Source: CANHCC01 sp040381555 | GTDB lineage: Bacteria > Bacteroidota > Bacteroidia > J057 > RFSG01 | Assembly (NCBI GenBank): GCA_040381555.1 | Contig: JBEIHC010000015.1 | Span: 1-38,324, forward strand | Reading direction: 5' to 3' | DNA length: 38,324 bases | Shown here: piece after piece, positions 8,814 to 16,622 of the stretch | Layout: every line of letters begins with the position of its first letter | How positions within the stretch are numbered: position 1 is the stretch's first letter | The notes under the pieces: generated by a model | The model's database searches: none | What the model was told of the DNA's origin: nothing | The model's input: the letters and a program-made list of their open reading frames with translations, nothing else | Made by a program: the position numbers and the translations under genes

Positions 8814-8883
8814 TGGACCACCAGGTTAGCTATACTATTCAACTTAATCAATGTTTCCTCAGAATGCAATCGTAAAACCCTTA

Positions 8884-8928
8884 CTTACCCTAAGCATTTA
8901 CTTACCCTAAGCATTTACTTACCCTAAG
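8884..8928. repeat. three copies of the 17-bp repeat, core CTTACCCTAAG
   Basis: Cores at 8884-8894, 8901-8911 and 8918-8928 are identical and spaced exactly 17 bp. They lie between two convergent genes. The same core in the opposite orientation forms the 12-copy array at 28909-29107. A separate A/T-rich inverted repeat (8966-8973 with 8981-8988, ACAATAAT / ATTATTGT) follows nearer the DUF5777 gene and may be its weak 3' hairpin. Confidence 0.9.
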
Positions 8929-9037
8929 CTGGTATGTAGATTATAATATATTCTGAAAGCTTCAGACAATAATACCTTGCATTATTGTATAAATATGGGT
9001 TGGCATCTAACCTTCAAAATTTGAATTTGAAGTTTTT

Positions 9038-9916
9038 CTAAAATACCCTTGAAATACTAAACCCTAATCGCGCTCCCCCATTATCCCAAAAGGTGGTAGT
9101 ATAGGGAATAAATTGTACCGGATTCAAGGCACTCGCATTCGATACATAAGTCTGGAATACATGACCTCCCGTTTCCAATTCAAATCCTGCTGAAAGTACA
9201 TCGGAATAAGGCTTTAAGTCCGCACGATAAGTGTTAATGGTGGAAGTGTATTCTAGAGTAACTGCTGCCCTTTTACTAACTTTATATCGAGCTAATCCGC
9301 CTAAAGCAAATATCGTATTTTTATCTGTTGCTTTTTCGACAATATTATAGTGAATATGCATAGGCTGTACTTGAAGGCTAAATCGCTCATTAAATTTACG
9401 GGCAATTAAAATCGTATGAAAATAGGATAACCGATTGATTGGGAAATAATATATATCTTGACCGGTTGTAATTTTATTGGGGTCTCTCATTGCAGTTAAA
9501 TTCGTTCCTGCATACAAGGTTACACTCACAGGCATTTTATTGTCGGTTCGCTGTCTCAACCATTTATATTTAATGTTACTGTCATATAATTTTTGATAAG
9601 AATTTCTACCTATCCCAACTGTAAGGCGGTCATTAATTGCATAATCGAACCCTAGCCAAATCGTCGCTCCTCCATCTAATCCCCAGAAGTTATATCCTCC
9701 AGAATTAAATTCTCCAAATCTATGCGAAACTCTAAATTCTATGGTTCCTTTACCCTGTGTTTCAATTGTAGGTAAACCTATCAGTCGTGTCCCTTTGAAT
9801 GATGCCGTAACATATTTGGGTGTGGCATCCATCATTAAACTATCCAGAAAATCCTGTGCAGATACAGAGAGGCAGGAGGTAAAAAAAAGGAATGATATAA
9901 TCAGTAAGTTTTTCAT
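9038..9916 (-). CDS. DUF5777 family outer-membrane beta-barrel protein
   Basis: The 292-residue protein has a signal peptide (MKNLLIISFLFFTSCLSVSAQD) and then alternating amphipathic strands ending with a C-terminal aromatic residue (GARLGFSISRVF), as in outer-membrane barrels. Recognisable DUF5777 features are the early TRLIGLPTIETQGKGTIEFRVSHRFG segment, GLDGGATIWLGFDYAINDRLTVGIGR, and KFNERFSLQVQPMHIHYN. Genes of this family commonly sit beside c-type cytochrome genes in Bacteroidota, and here it is the last gene of a tight three-gene unit (gap 9 bp) with two cytochrome lipoproteins. Its exact role is not known; a porin or scaffold for electron-transfer lipoproteins is a reasonable inference. 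Confidence 0.82.
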   Translation of the reverse strand: MKNLLIISFLFFTSCLSVSAQDFLDSLMMDATPKYVTASFKGTRLIGLPTIETQGKGTIEFRVSHRFGEFNSGGYNFWGLDGGATIWLGFDYAINDRLTVGIGRNSYQKLYDSNIKYKWLRQRTDNKMPVSVTLYAGTNLTAMRDPNKITTGQDIYYFPINRLSYFHTILIARKFNERFSLQVQPMHIHYNIVEKATDKNTIFALGGLARYKVSKRAAVTLEYTSTINTYRADLKPYSDVLSAGFELETGGHVFQTYVSNASALNPVQFIPYTTTFWDNGGARLGFSISRVF

Positions 9917-9925
9917 GTTTTCAAA

Positions 9926-10300
9926 TTAATTATTAGGGGCACCGGCAGTAATCCATTTTTCGATTTGAGCAATTTGACAATCGCCCAATTTAGGTGCATT
10001 TTGAGGCATTGCGCTAAATCCTGAGCTATGCTTAATGGAACCCAATAATCTTCCTTGTGCAGCAATGACTCCACTGTGGGAATCCAATGCATATCCGCCG
10101 GAGGCATTACTTGCAGAATGACATCCCACACAAGATGCAGTTAAAATTGGCTGAATTTGCGCGGAGTATGTTAGAGCAGTAGTATCGCAATTATTCGTTC
10201 CAGCCTGAGGGGCATATAGATTTTCTTTCTTATCAAAATAGCATCCACTGAATAGGATAAGAATGAGTAGTAACGTAATTGTTTGAATGGGGTATTTCAT
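9926..10300 (-). CDS. monohaem c-type cytochrome lipoprotein
   Basis: The 124-residue protein starts with a lipoprotein signal (LLILILFSGC, lipobox Cys20) and carries one haem attachment motif, CVGCH, near residue 56, a possible axial-ligand Met in SAMPQNAP and the ending IEKWITAGAPNN. It should be a lipid-anchored periplasmic or outer-membrane electron carrier. It is closely similar to the C-terminal half of the protein encoded immediately upstream (10309-10995): both have the order NCDTT/TCDTS, CxxCH, SGG, LLGSI/LKGSI, MPxNA, C, IEKWI, and an end in APNN or MPEN. This looks like a tandem duplication. Gaps in the unit are 8 and 9 bp, so the three genes are co-transcribed. Confidence 0.85.
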   Translation of the reverse strand: MKYPIQTITLLLILILFSGCYFDKKENLYAPQAGTNNCDTTALTYSAQIQPILTASCVGCHSASNASGGYALDSHSGVIAAQGRLLGSIKHSSGFSAMPQNAPKLGDCQIAQIEKWITAGAPNN

Positions 10301-10308
10301 AAATTATT

Positions 10309-10995
10309 TTAGTTTTCGGGCATTCCATTTTCAATCCATTTCTCAATGACTCGAGTAGTGCATTCGGGTAGTTGATTGGCATTCTTTGGCATGGGTTGAT
10401 ATCCACTCAATCGACGGATAGATCCTTTTAGCTTACCATTTTGAGCTTGAGCTTTAATGTTGGCATATGTATCTAATAAAATACCCCCACCAGAGCCAGC
10501 ACTTAAATGACATCCCGAACAATTTTGGTCCAAAATACTTTTCACTTTCGTGTAGGTAAAGACAGAGGTATCACAAGTAGCTGCGCAATTCGTGGTATTT
10601 TGAGCACCCTGTTCAATCCAATTCAACAGAAGCTGGATTTTCTCTGCACTCCATGCTGAATTTGGGGGAGGAGGCATTCTTTTATCGGGATCAGAATGCG
10701 CCAAAAATTTTATGATTTTACTCTTGGAGGGCTCTTCTGTGTTAACATATTCGGATGACATCAAAGCATTGTAAGAGTTAAGCGCCGGCTGTTCTGATCC
10801 TGGCCCATGACATTCGGATCGAGAACAGCTGGAATTAATCAAGGGAAGAAGCTCAGATTCAAAACAAATTAAATCACCTGGTTGCGTGGTTGATTTCGTA
10901 ACTGTAGGTTTCCATATGGCCTCATGCTGGCAACTACTCAATAAAAGAGCAGAGGTAAAAATGAGAACAGTAACTAGGTGAAGGAATTTATTCAT
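10309..10995 (-). CDS. dihaem c-type cytochrome lipoprotein (planctomycete-type cytochrome domains)
   Basis: The 228-residue protein has a lipoprotein signal (LIFTSALLLSSC, lipobox Cys22). The first half contains CSRSECH near residue 57, which has four rather than two residues between the cysteines (CX4CH), followed by KRMPPPPNS, a plausible axial Met region, and NWIEQGA. The second half has a normal CSGCH near residue 159 and the MPKNANQLPEC...IEKWIENGMPEN end shared with the next gene. The two halves are themselves related, so the locus shows a domain duplicated at least twice. It is the first gene of the cytochrome-DUF5777 unit and follows the M14 carboxypeptidase gene by 43 bp on the same strand. 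Confidence 0.83.
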   Translation of the reverse strand: MNKFLHLVTVLIFTSALLLSSCQHEAIWKPTVTKSTTQPGDLICFESELLPLINSSCSRSECHGPGSEQPALNSYNALMSSEYVNTEEPSKSKIIKFLAHSDPDKRMPPPPNSAWSAEKIQLLLNWIEQGAQNTTNCAATCDTSVFTYTKVKSILDQNCSGCHLSAGSGGGILLDTYANIKAQAQNGKLKGSIRRLSGYQPMPKNANQLPECTTRVIEKWIENGMPEN

Positions 10996-11038
10996 CTCTA
11001 TGTTGATTGAATGCGAATATTTTTCATTTCCGGAATTT

Positions 11039-13399
11039 CTATTTTGCTGATTTAATCAGTTTTCCGGTACTGATAACTTCCTGTCCGAAACTTATTTGAT
11101 AAGCATATAAACCAGCTGGAAAACAATCCATTGAAAGGGTTTCTCCACGCTCAATTGATTTGTGTAAAACCGTTTTTCCGGAGAAATCAAATAAGGTAAT
11201 TACAGCCTGATCCAATAAATTATGGTTCTTTGGCCAATCTATTCTTATCCAGTCATTCGTCGGATTTGGATAAACCGAAACTAGATATTCTGGATGTACA
11301 AATTCCTCCTCTTGATTAGGTCCATTATAGCTAACAATAGTGAAGTCATCAAAGAAAAATCCTTGATCGTTCTGAAATGGATCTGAAGTGAGCTCAAATC
11401 TGAATCTCACGGATTTTCCGAGATAGGGAGTAAGGTCGGCTGTTTCTTTACCCCAAGGTTTAGAGCCATCGTATAAGGGCTGAATCACTTGATCTGAGTT
11501 TCCGATGACCGAACGGGTAGTAGACAATGCCGTCCAGGGTCCTAAGTTCGCAGATACTTTTAATTGGCAGTAATCATAACCCGCTTCAATTCTCCATCGG
11601 GCAAAAAACTCCAGTCGAGGGGCAACCATACCAGTCAAAGTAAATGTTTGATTTAAGTTTAACTGAGTGAAATCATTGTCTTGATAATTTGAATTCGGAG
11701 AATCTGTCATGCTGTTAACCGGGGTATAGGCATCTTCGGTGGTTAGGGCCCAACCAGAGCTACTAGTCCAGCTTCCGATGCCATTTTCAAAATTCGAAGT
11801 ATAGACCTGTACTGGTGTGCCATAGTAAAAGGAAATGGTATCCGTTTTATCAAAACAAGAAACAAAACGACTATGTACCACAGCACGAATGAGAGTTCCT
11901 TCCGGAATGGCATTTGCTAATATCACCTGAAAAGAATCCAGCTTTGTATTTAACGAAGGAAGCAAATTGAATTGAATTGTATTGGCGACACTCAAGATAT
12001 TGGCATCAATTAATTCCAGAGTAGCGGAAACCGCAGCAGCAGTATCTAATCCCAAATTCATAAATTCCACCGGTAGCCACGCTGTTGTTGTTTGAATGGG
12101 ATGTAGGTCTGCATAGCTTGCCTTAACATAAGCATCTGCAAGCCAAGCTTGAATTAAATTAGACCTAAGATTATCTTCACAAAAAGGAATAATTTGATTC
12201 TGGGGTGGCCAGAATCCAAAGTTTGGAGTACCCGCTTCAGGAGTCATGGAGATAATTTTATCCTTCGTGCTTTGCTCACTGTACATCCAATCATCCGAAT
12301 CTCCATTTGTAACATAACCAACTGTCTCTACTCCGGTTCCATACTTGTAATTATTGATACTGGTTAATTCCTGTGCATGCATACTAAATGTCAGTGAATC
12401 TGGGGTTAACAAAAAGGGGACATAACCATAAGGATAGATTAGGAGGTTGCCAAAAGTATGATAATTCAATGCGGAACGAAATTCCCGACTATTGCAATAA
12501 TTGCGAATTGCCTGAGTTTCCGACTCTGAAAATCCTGCTGTGCCGCGATAGGTATCACTGGAGGAATTGGGGTTGGAGCCTACATTGTCAAAGCCCCAAT
12601 TCTCCCCATAATTGCGATTGAGATCTACTCCAAAAGTTCCATCCAGATTATCTCTTCTATTTTTCCGCCACATTCCCCCACCCTGAGGGTCTGTTGTTTC
12701 GTTGTACACATATCCGTCCGGATTCACAATGGGTACAAAATATAATTCTTTATTATCCAACAGGCAGGTAACTTCCGGATCAGTACCATAGTGATTCAGC
12801 AAATAATATAGAAAATACAACATTTGCATCATTGCATTCGGTTCTCGAGCGTGATGCATAGATGTATAGAGAACTTCTGGTTCATTCTCATCTGTATTGG
12901 GGTTGTCCGATACCCTATACGCCCAAATAGTGCGGCCTTCATAGCTTGTACCAATAGAATCTGCTGCACTGATCAAATTGGGGAAATTTTGAACCATTGA
13001 GTCCATCTCCAATAAAAGCTCTGAGTAAGTTATGTATCCGCCCATACTTCCTAAGTTGAATCCAGGAGGAATAGGAAGAGAACTGGTTTTGAAGGATTTC
13101 CCCGAAGCATTTATATTCATTTCAAGGAACCATGATTTTAAATCCGGAATTAGAATTTCCACTGTAAACCCTGCTTCACGAGCCACTTGAATTTCTTTAT
13201 CGGATAAATCAGCCGTGATCCAACGCTTATTGGATTCTACGGGGTGATCAATTGCGATTCCGGTAGTTGCTAATAGGCTTCGAGATTCTGGTGCACAGTA
13301 AATTCGTGCGCGTTGCCAGAGCGATTGTGCAGAAAGTGGTCCTGAAGAAATTAGAACGAAAAGAACAAATAGGAGTAATAATCTAAATGATTTTCTCAT
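11039..13399 (-). CDS. secreted M14 zinc carboxypeptidase with T9SS sorting domain
   Basis: The 786-residue protein has a signal peptide (MRKSFRLLLLFVLFVLISSGPLSAQS) and a propeptide-like region to about 110. The catalytic domain follows: zinc ligands in SMHHAREPN (His and Glu) and ALNYHTFGN (His), substrate-binding RKNRRDN and DLNRNYGENW, and the general-base Glu in SMTPEAGTPNFGF. After it come a beta-sandwich with a FDDFTIVSY segment (MAM/jelly-roll-like) and a T9SS type A domain (VSVYPNPTNDWIRIDW ... FPAGLYAYQISFG). It should be exported by the Por secretion system and remove C-terminal amino acids from extracellular peptides. Length and architecture are typical of Bacteroidota M14 exoproteins. 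Confidence 0.92.
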   Translation of the reverse strand: MRKSFRLLLLFVLFVLISSGPLSAQSLWQRARIYCAPESRSLLATTGIAIDHPVESNKRWITADLSDKEIQVAREAGFTVEILIPDLKSWFLEMNINASGKSFKTSSLPIPPGFNLGSMGGYITYSELLLEMDSMVQNFPNLISAADSIGTSYEGRTIWAYRVSDNPNTDENEPEVLYTSMHHAREPNAMMQMLYFLYYLLNHYGTDPEVTCLLDNKELYFVPIVNPDGYVYNETTDPQGGGMWRKNRRDNLDGTFGVDLNRNYGENWGFDNVGSNPNSSSDTYRGTAGFSESETQAIRNYCNSREFRSALNYHTFGNLLIYPYGYVPFLLTPDSLTFSMHAQELTSINNYKYGTGVETVGYVTNGDSDDWMYSEQSTKDKIISMTPEAGTPNFGFWPPQNQIIPFCEDNLRSNLIQAWLADAYVKASYADLHPIQTTTAWLPVEFMNLGLDTAAAVSATLELIDANILSVANTIQFNLLPSLNTKLDSFQVILANAIPEGTLIRAVVHSRFVSCFDKTDTISFYYGTPVQVYTSNFENGIGSWTSSSGWALTTEDAYTPVNSMTDSPNSNYQDNDFTQLNLNQTFTLTGMVAPRLEFFARWRIEAGYDYCQLKVSANLGPWTALSTTRSVIGNSDQVIQPLYDGSKPWGKETADLTPYLGKSVRFRFELTSDPFQNDQGFFFDDFTIVSYNGPNQEEEFVHPEYLVSVYPNPTNDWIRIDWPKNHNLLDQAVITLFDFSGKTVLHKSIERGETLSMDCFPAGLYAYQISFGQEVISTGKLIKSAK

Positions 13400-13495
13400 G
13401 AGAAGTGAAATAATTATGAGTAAAAATACAAAATATAAGCCTACGGGAATGTGAATTTATTATCTTGTATCACACAAAAAACACTTCATAAGCCA

Positions 13496-13535
13496 AAGCC
13501 TGAATTTCGGAAAGAGGATTCTGAAATTCAGGCTT
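13496..13535 (-). terminator. long perfect intergenic hairpin, probable terminator of the GldL-like gene
   Basis: A perfect 13-bp stem (13496-13508 with 13523-13535, AAGCCTGAATTTC / GAAATTCAGGCTT) with a 14-base loop lies 25 bp past the stop of the minus-strand gene. On the minus strand a TTTTTTG run follows after about 17 bases, so classical termination is only partly satisfied. Confidence 0.6.
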
Positions 13536-13559
13536 AGATCAGATAAGGATTAAGATAAA

Positions 13560-14054
13560 TTACGGATTATCTAGGTGAAAATTGCTTTGTATAGAGGGAC
13601 TTGAATTTTGCAGGGCAGATGGCTGCTCCTTATTTAACCTCTGTAAAGGATAATGATTTAGAAAGAACACAGTTAAAAAGAAGAAAACCAAAGCAGTACC
13701 AGTAAACAAGGGGGCTAATTTAGGCCTAGGCTGGAATATGGTTATCCAGGAAATGAAAATAAACAATAAACCATGGCCTGATAAGAGAATAAAATCCGCA
13801 AATGGCCAATGCATCATTCTGAAAATCGCCCCGGCAATACCCAAACAGAGTGCAGAGACGGACATTAGATTGGTAAATTCGCTTGCTCCAGACTTGCGAT
13901 TTTCTTGAAATACAAAAAACAATGTATTAACGAAAAGCAGCATGAAAGCGAGCACGAGCATAATATTAGCGCCAGGCCAGTGCATAATTTTAAAAATGCT
14001 ACCTCCAATACCGACTATTAAGGCTGCGCCCAATATCCATTGTTGTGCTTTCAT
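13560..14054 (-). CDS. GldL-like multi-pass membrane protein
   Basis: ATG 14054 (MKAQQWILGAAL) gives 164 residues with four hydrophobic segments. Two internally repeated stretches, GIGGSIFKIMHWPGANIML and GIAGAIFRMMHWPFADFIL, carry the I-F-K/R-x-M-H-W-P motif characteristic of the N-terminal membrane part of GldL, a motor component of gliding and type IX secretion. The protein lacks GldL's long cytoplasmic tail and the repeat is doubled, so it is a paralogue rather than the motor subunit itself. The frame remains open to 14189 but the extra 45 residues are Arg/Ser-rich and unlike the family, so the later start is preferred. It follows a GT2 gene by about 280 bp of apparently non-coding DNA. 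Confidence 0.7.
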   Translation of the reverse strand: MKAQQWILGAALIVGIGGSIFKIMHWPGANIMLVLAFMLLFVNTLFFVFQENRKSGASEFTNLMSVSALCLGIAGAIFRMMHWPFADFILLSGHGLLFIFISWITIFQPRPKLAPLFTGTALVFFFLTVFFLNHYPLQRLNKEQPSALQNSSPSIQSNFHLDNP

Positions 14055-14332
14055 AAGAAATGAGTTTAATTGTTTCCTACTCTGTTGAGGGCTTTTCGGA
14101 TATCGCCCGGAAGAATATACTCTTCTAAGAAACGCAGATTCGATTCCTGAAATTGTATAGAGTTTAAAATATTGAGTTTTACAGTTCAAGCATTAGCTCA
14201 TTCAATTTCCCCTGAATGCTTCCACCCAATTGAACCTCCCCAAATGTCCGAAATGACAATTCAGCCAACCTAGAATTTAGCCCTATAAATTCAAACCATT
14301 TAACTCCCAAATTTCCAACATTAACCTGTCCA
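14055..14332. other. intergenic stretch with possible eroded coding sequence
   Basis: Between the GT2 stop and the GldL-like start no start-to-stop gene is convincing. On the minus strand two overlapping frames read like protein: one ending ...SIQGKLNELMLEL at 14179, then after a frame change a stretch containing SNLRFLEEYILPGDIRKALN and ending about 14 bp before the GldL-like ATG. The second has no ATG. It may be a decayed gene or chance. Confidence 0.3.
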
Positions 14333-15070
14333 TTAATGCCGCCATCGAAGATGAACAAATGGGGCCTTGAGTAATATATAAACATGAGCCCAAAGAGTCG
14401 ACCCAAAACCAAAATGAAATTGAAGACAACGCCAGCGCTCCTTCATAGCTTTATTCCATTGTTGGCCAGATGCCCCGCCAATAGTAAATTTTGAAACTAT
14501 TTGATGCAAATTTTGAACACGGGCACCCTTCTTTAACAAGCGAATCAACCAATCCAAATCTCCCACTAAGTGATAGGAGATATCAAATTCCAGAGCAAGA
14601 TTTCGTCGAACCAAAATAGATTGATGACTAACTTTCATGCCGGTTCTTAGGGTATCTAACCCTAATTGTTCCGGCACCCCTCCTCTTCTCAACCCCAGAC
14701 TAAGTCCTTCCGGTGTGATCATCTCAGTGTCTCCATAATACAAATCGGACATCGGGTTAGCTATCAGTATTTCATTTAATGCGTGCTCATTATGTAGGAA
14801 ATCACCGGCATTCAGAAACCACACAAATTCTCCCTTAGCCATCCTGAGACCTTTGTTCATTGCATCGTAAATTCCTTTATCTTTTTCACTAATCCAATGA
14901 ATGGGTAACTCGTGCTGGGTTTGAAGATATTCCAGTGTACCATCGGTAGAACCTCCATCCACCACAATGTATTCTACAGACATGTTTTGTAGACATCGAA
15001 TACTATTGAGGGTCGCAGGAAGTTCGTTCAGTGCATTATAGGTAACAGTAATGATGCTTAATCTTGGCAT
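14333..15070 (-). CDS. GT2 family glycosyltransferase
   Basis: ATG 15070 begins MPRLSIITVTYNALNEL, the canonical GT-A nucleotide-binding start, and gives 245 residues. Further motifs are VDGGSTDGTLEYL near 40-52, the DxD-region equivalent in WFLNAGDFLHNE (A-G-D), and the acceptor-side VGDLDWLIRLLKKGA. This pattern is typical of WcaA/WfgS-like transferases that add a sugar to a lipid-linked cell-surface glycan. The frame extends to 15115, overlapping the upstream gene by 28 bp, but the family start fits 15070. It lies 17 bp downstream of the GT-C gene on the same strand, so they are probably one transcript. Confidence 0.88.
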   Translation of the reverse strand: MPRLSIITVTYNALNELPATLNSIRCLQNMSVEYIVVDGGSTDGTLEYLQTQHELPIHWISEKDKGIYDAMNKGLRMAKGEFVWFLNAGDFLHNEHALNEILIANPMSDLYYGDTEMITPEGLSLGLRRGGVPEQLGLDTLRTGMKVSHQSILVRRNLALEFDISYHLVGDLDWLIRLLKKGARVQNLHQIVSKFTIGGASGQQWNKAMKERWRCLQFHFGFGSTLWAHVYILLKAPFVHLRWRH

Positions 15071-15087
15071 AAAGTATGTGCTATAAG

Positions 15088-16392
15088 TTAGGGGATTTTC
15101 AAAAAAACTTCCCAATATTTATCCCGATTCATTTCTTCCCAATGAATCAAATAGTATCGATATTGATAAATTTGGAATTGACAAAACAATACCAACACGA
15201 GTAAAGTCAATGAAACCATCCATTTCGCCCATTTGTTCGTTCGAAAATGTTCGATTCCATCTGCTAAGAGGACAATTATAAACACCCCAAAATCTAGGAA
15301 AGGTCTTCCGGAAAAACTTCCTCCATACCACCAGCACCACCAGGAGGAAAACACCCAAACTTGCCCAAACCAAAACAAGAAAAACCAAGGTAATGCCTTC
15401 ACTCGTCCTGGCTTCCAGAAGGAATAAATACCGATTAGCAGGGAAAGTAAATAAATAGGAGTGTAGAGAAACAATCCTTTTTTATAAGAAAATAAAATAG
15501 CCCAAAAATGAGGATGAAAAAAATCAAATGTTTCATTAGGATAACTCCTAACCCCCCAAACGCCTGTTTGTAGATAATGTAAAACCAATTGAGCAAAAGG
15601 GAAAATCATAAAACCCATGAAAGAGCAAAATAAAAATAGGGGCTTTTGAACAAGAGATTGAAGAATTGAAATACTATTATGCCCTCCGCCTAAAACAAAG
15701 GGGAAAGCCAGTACAGCAATCAAATTAACCGGTCGCACGGCCACTGCCAATCCAAATAGAATCAATGCTAGGACCCAATAACGACCATCTTTTCGAAGCT
15801 GATATTTTTTAAAAAAATAAAAAACGCCTGCAAAAAGAGAGAACGAGTATACATGACTCATTCCAGGCTCCACCACAGCATAGTAAAACAAATTACTCCC
15901 AAACAAGAATGCAGAAATTGCAAGAGCCCTTGTCGTATCGGTAAGTTCAAATAATCCAAGCAATCTATCTGTCCAAAAAAGCCCCAGCATCAGCCAGAAA
16001 ACAGCTGCAAATCCGATCATCATCATATAGGGTTTAGAATACCCATCTGCATCGAAATTCCCAATAGTAGCCCATAAATGAGCTATCCCAAAAAAAGGAA
16101 TCTGAACAAAAGCAGTACCCGCAAAATATTTATTGATGACCTTGTCTTGAAATCCTATCCGATATTCGTAGTAGAGATTTTCATTAAAATACTTTTTACC
16201 CTCAAGACTGTCCATAAAGGAAAAATGCAGGTCTTGATAGATGAAAATAGCTGGCAACCAAGCATAATACCCGCGAGCATCCGCCTCAGGAATTCCTTGC
16301 CAATGATTTTTGCCTCCATTAAGATTCAAAAACACCAGCAAACAAATCAATACCCCAACAATCCGGCTAACAAATGAGGCAGAATTTTTCAT
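15088..16392 (-). CDS. multi-pass membrane protein, GT-C glycosyltransferase-like
   Basis: The 434-residue protein has about ten hydrophobic helices, the first at residues 8-26. Directly after it comes a loop with acidic residues (GIPEADARGYYAWLPAIF), the place where GT-C enzymes keep their catalytic acidic residues, and Y/F-W-rich helices follow, including an unusually aromatic VWVFSSWWCWWYGGSFSGRPFLDFG near the C-terminus. This matches poorly characterised Bacteroidota mannosyltransferase-like membrane proteins that use polyprenyl-phosphate sugars. It is divergent from the 966-residue GT-C gene across 230 bp and probably co-transcribed with the GT2 downstream. The family call rests on topology and loop residues, not on a diagnostic motif. 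Confidence 0.65.
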   Translation of the reverse strand: MKNSASFVSRIVGVLICLLVFLNLNGGKNHWQGIPEADARGYYAWLPAIFIYQDLHFSFMDSLEGKKYFNENLYYEYRIGFQDKVINKYFAGTAFVQIPFFGIAHLWATIGNFDADGYSKPYMMMIGFAAVFWLMLGLFWTDRLLGLFELTDTTRALAISAFLFGSNLFYYAVVEPGMSHVYSFSLFAGVFYFFKKYQLRKDGRYWVLALILFGLAVAVRPVNLIAVLAFPFVLGGGHNSISILQSLVQKPLFLFCSFMGFMIFPFAQLVLHYLQTGVWGVRSYPNETFDFFHPHFWAILFSYKKGLFLYTPIYLLSLLIGIYSFWKPGRVKALPWFFLFWFGQVWVFSSWWCWWYGGSFSGRPFLDFGVFIIVLLADGIEHFRTNKWAKWMVSLTLLVLVLFCQFQIYQYRYYLIHWEEMNRDKYWEVFLKIP

Positions 16393-16622
16393 CCCTCAAA
16401 AATCGGAATAAAATCGGCTGGTTCTACTTATGGGTAAAATCCTTAGAAGCCCATAAGGAAGTTTACCCAAAAATCACTTTCGGAAATGGCCTTATAACTT
16501 GATAATTAAGAGATTGTCAAGAATCTCATTAGAATACCCACCTCAGGGTTAGAGGCCAACCCTGGTTAGATTCTAACCCAAAAATTCACTAAGTCAAAAC
16601 TTACCCGTAATTTCAAGGTCTC

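Noticed and set aside
13560..14189. True gliding motor protein GldL
   Set aside because: The FKIMHWPG motif is present twice but the long C-terminal cytoplasmic part of GldL is missing and gldK, gldM and gldN are not adjacent, so only a GldL-like call is justified.
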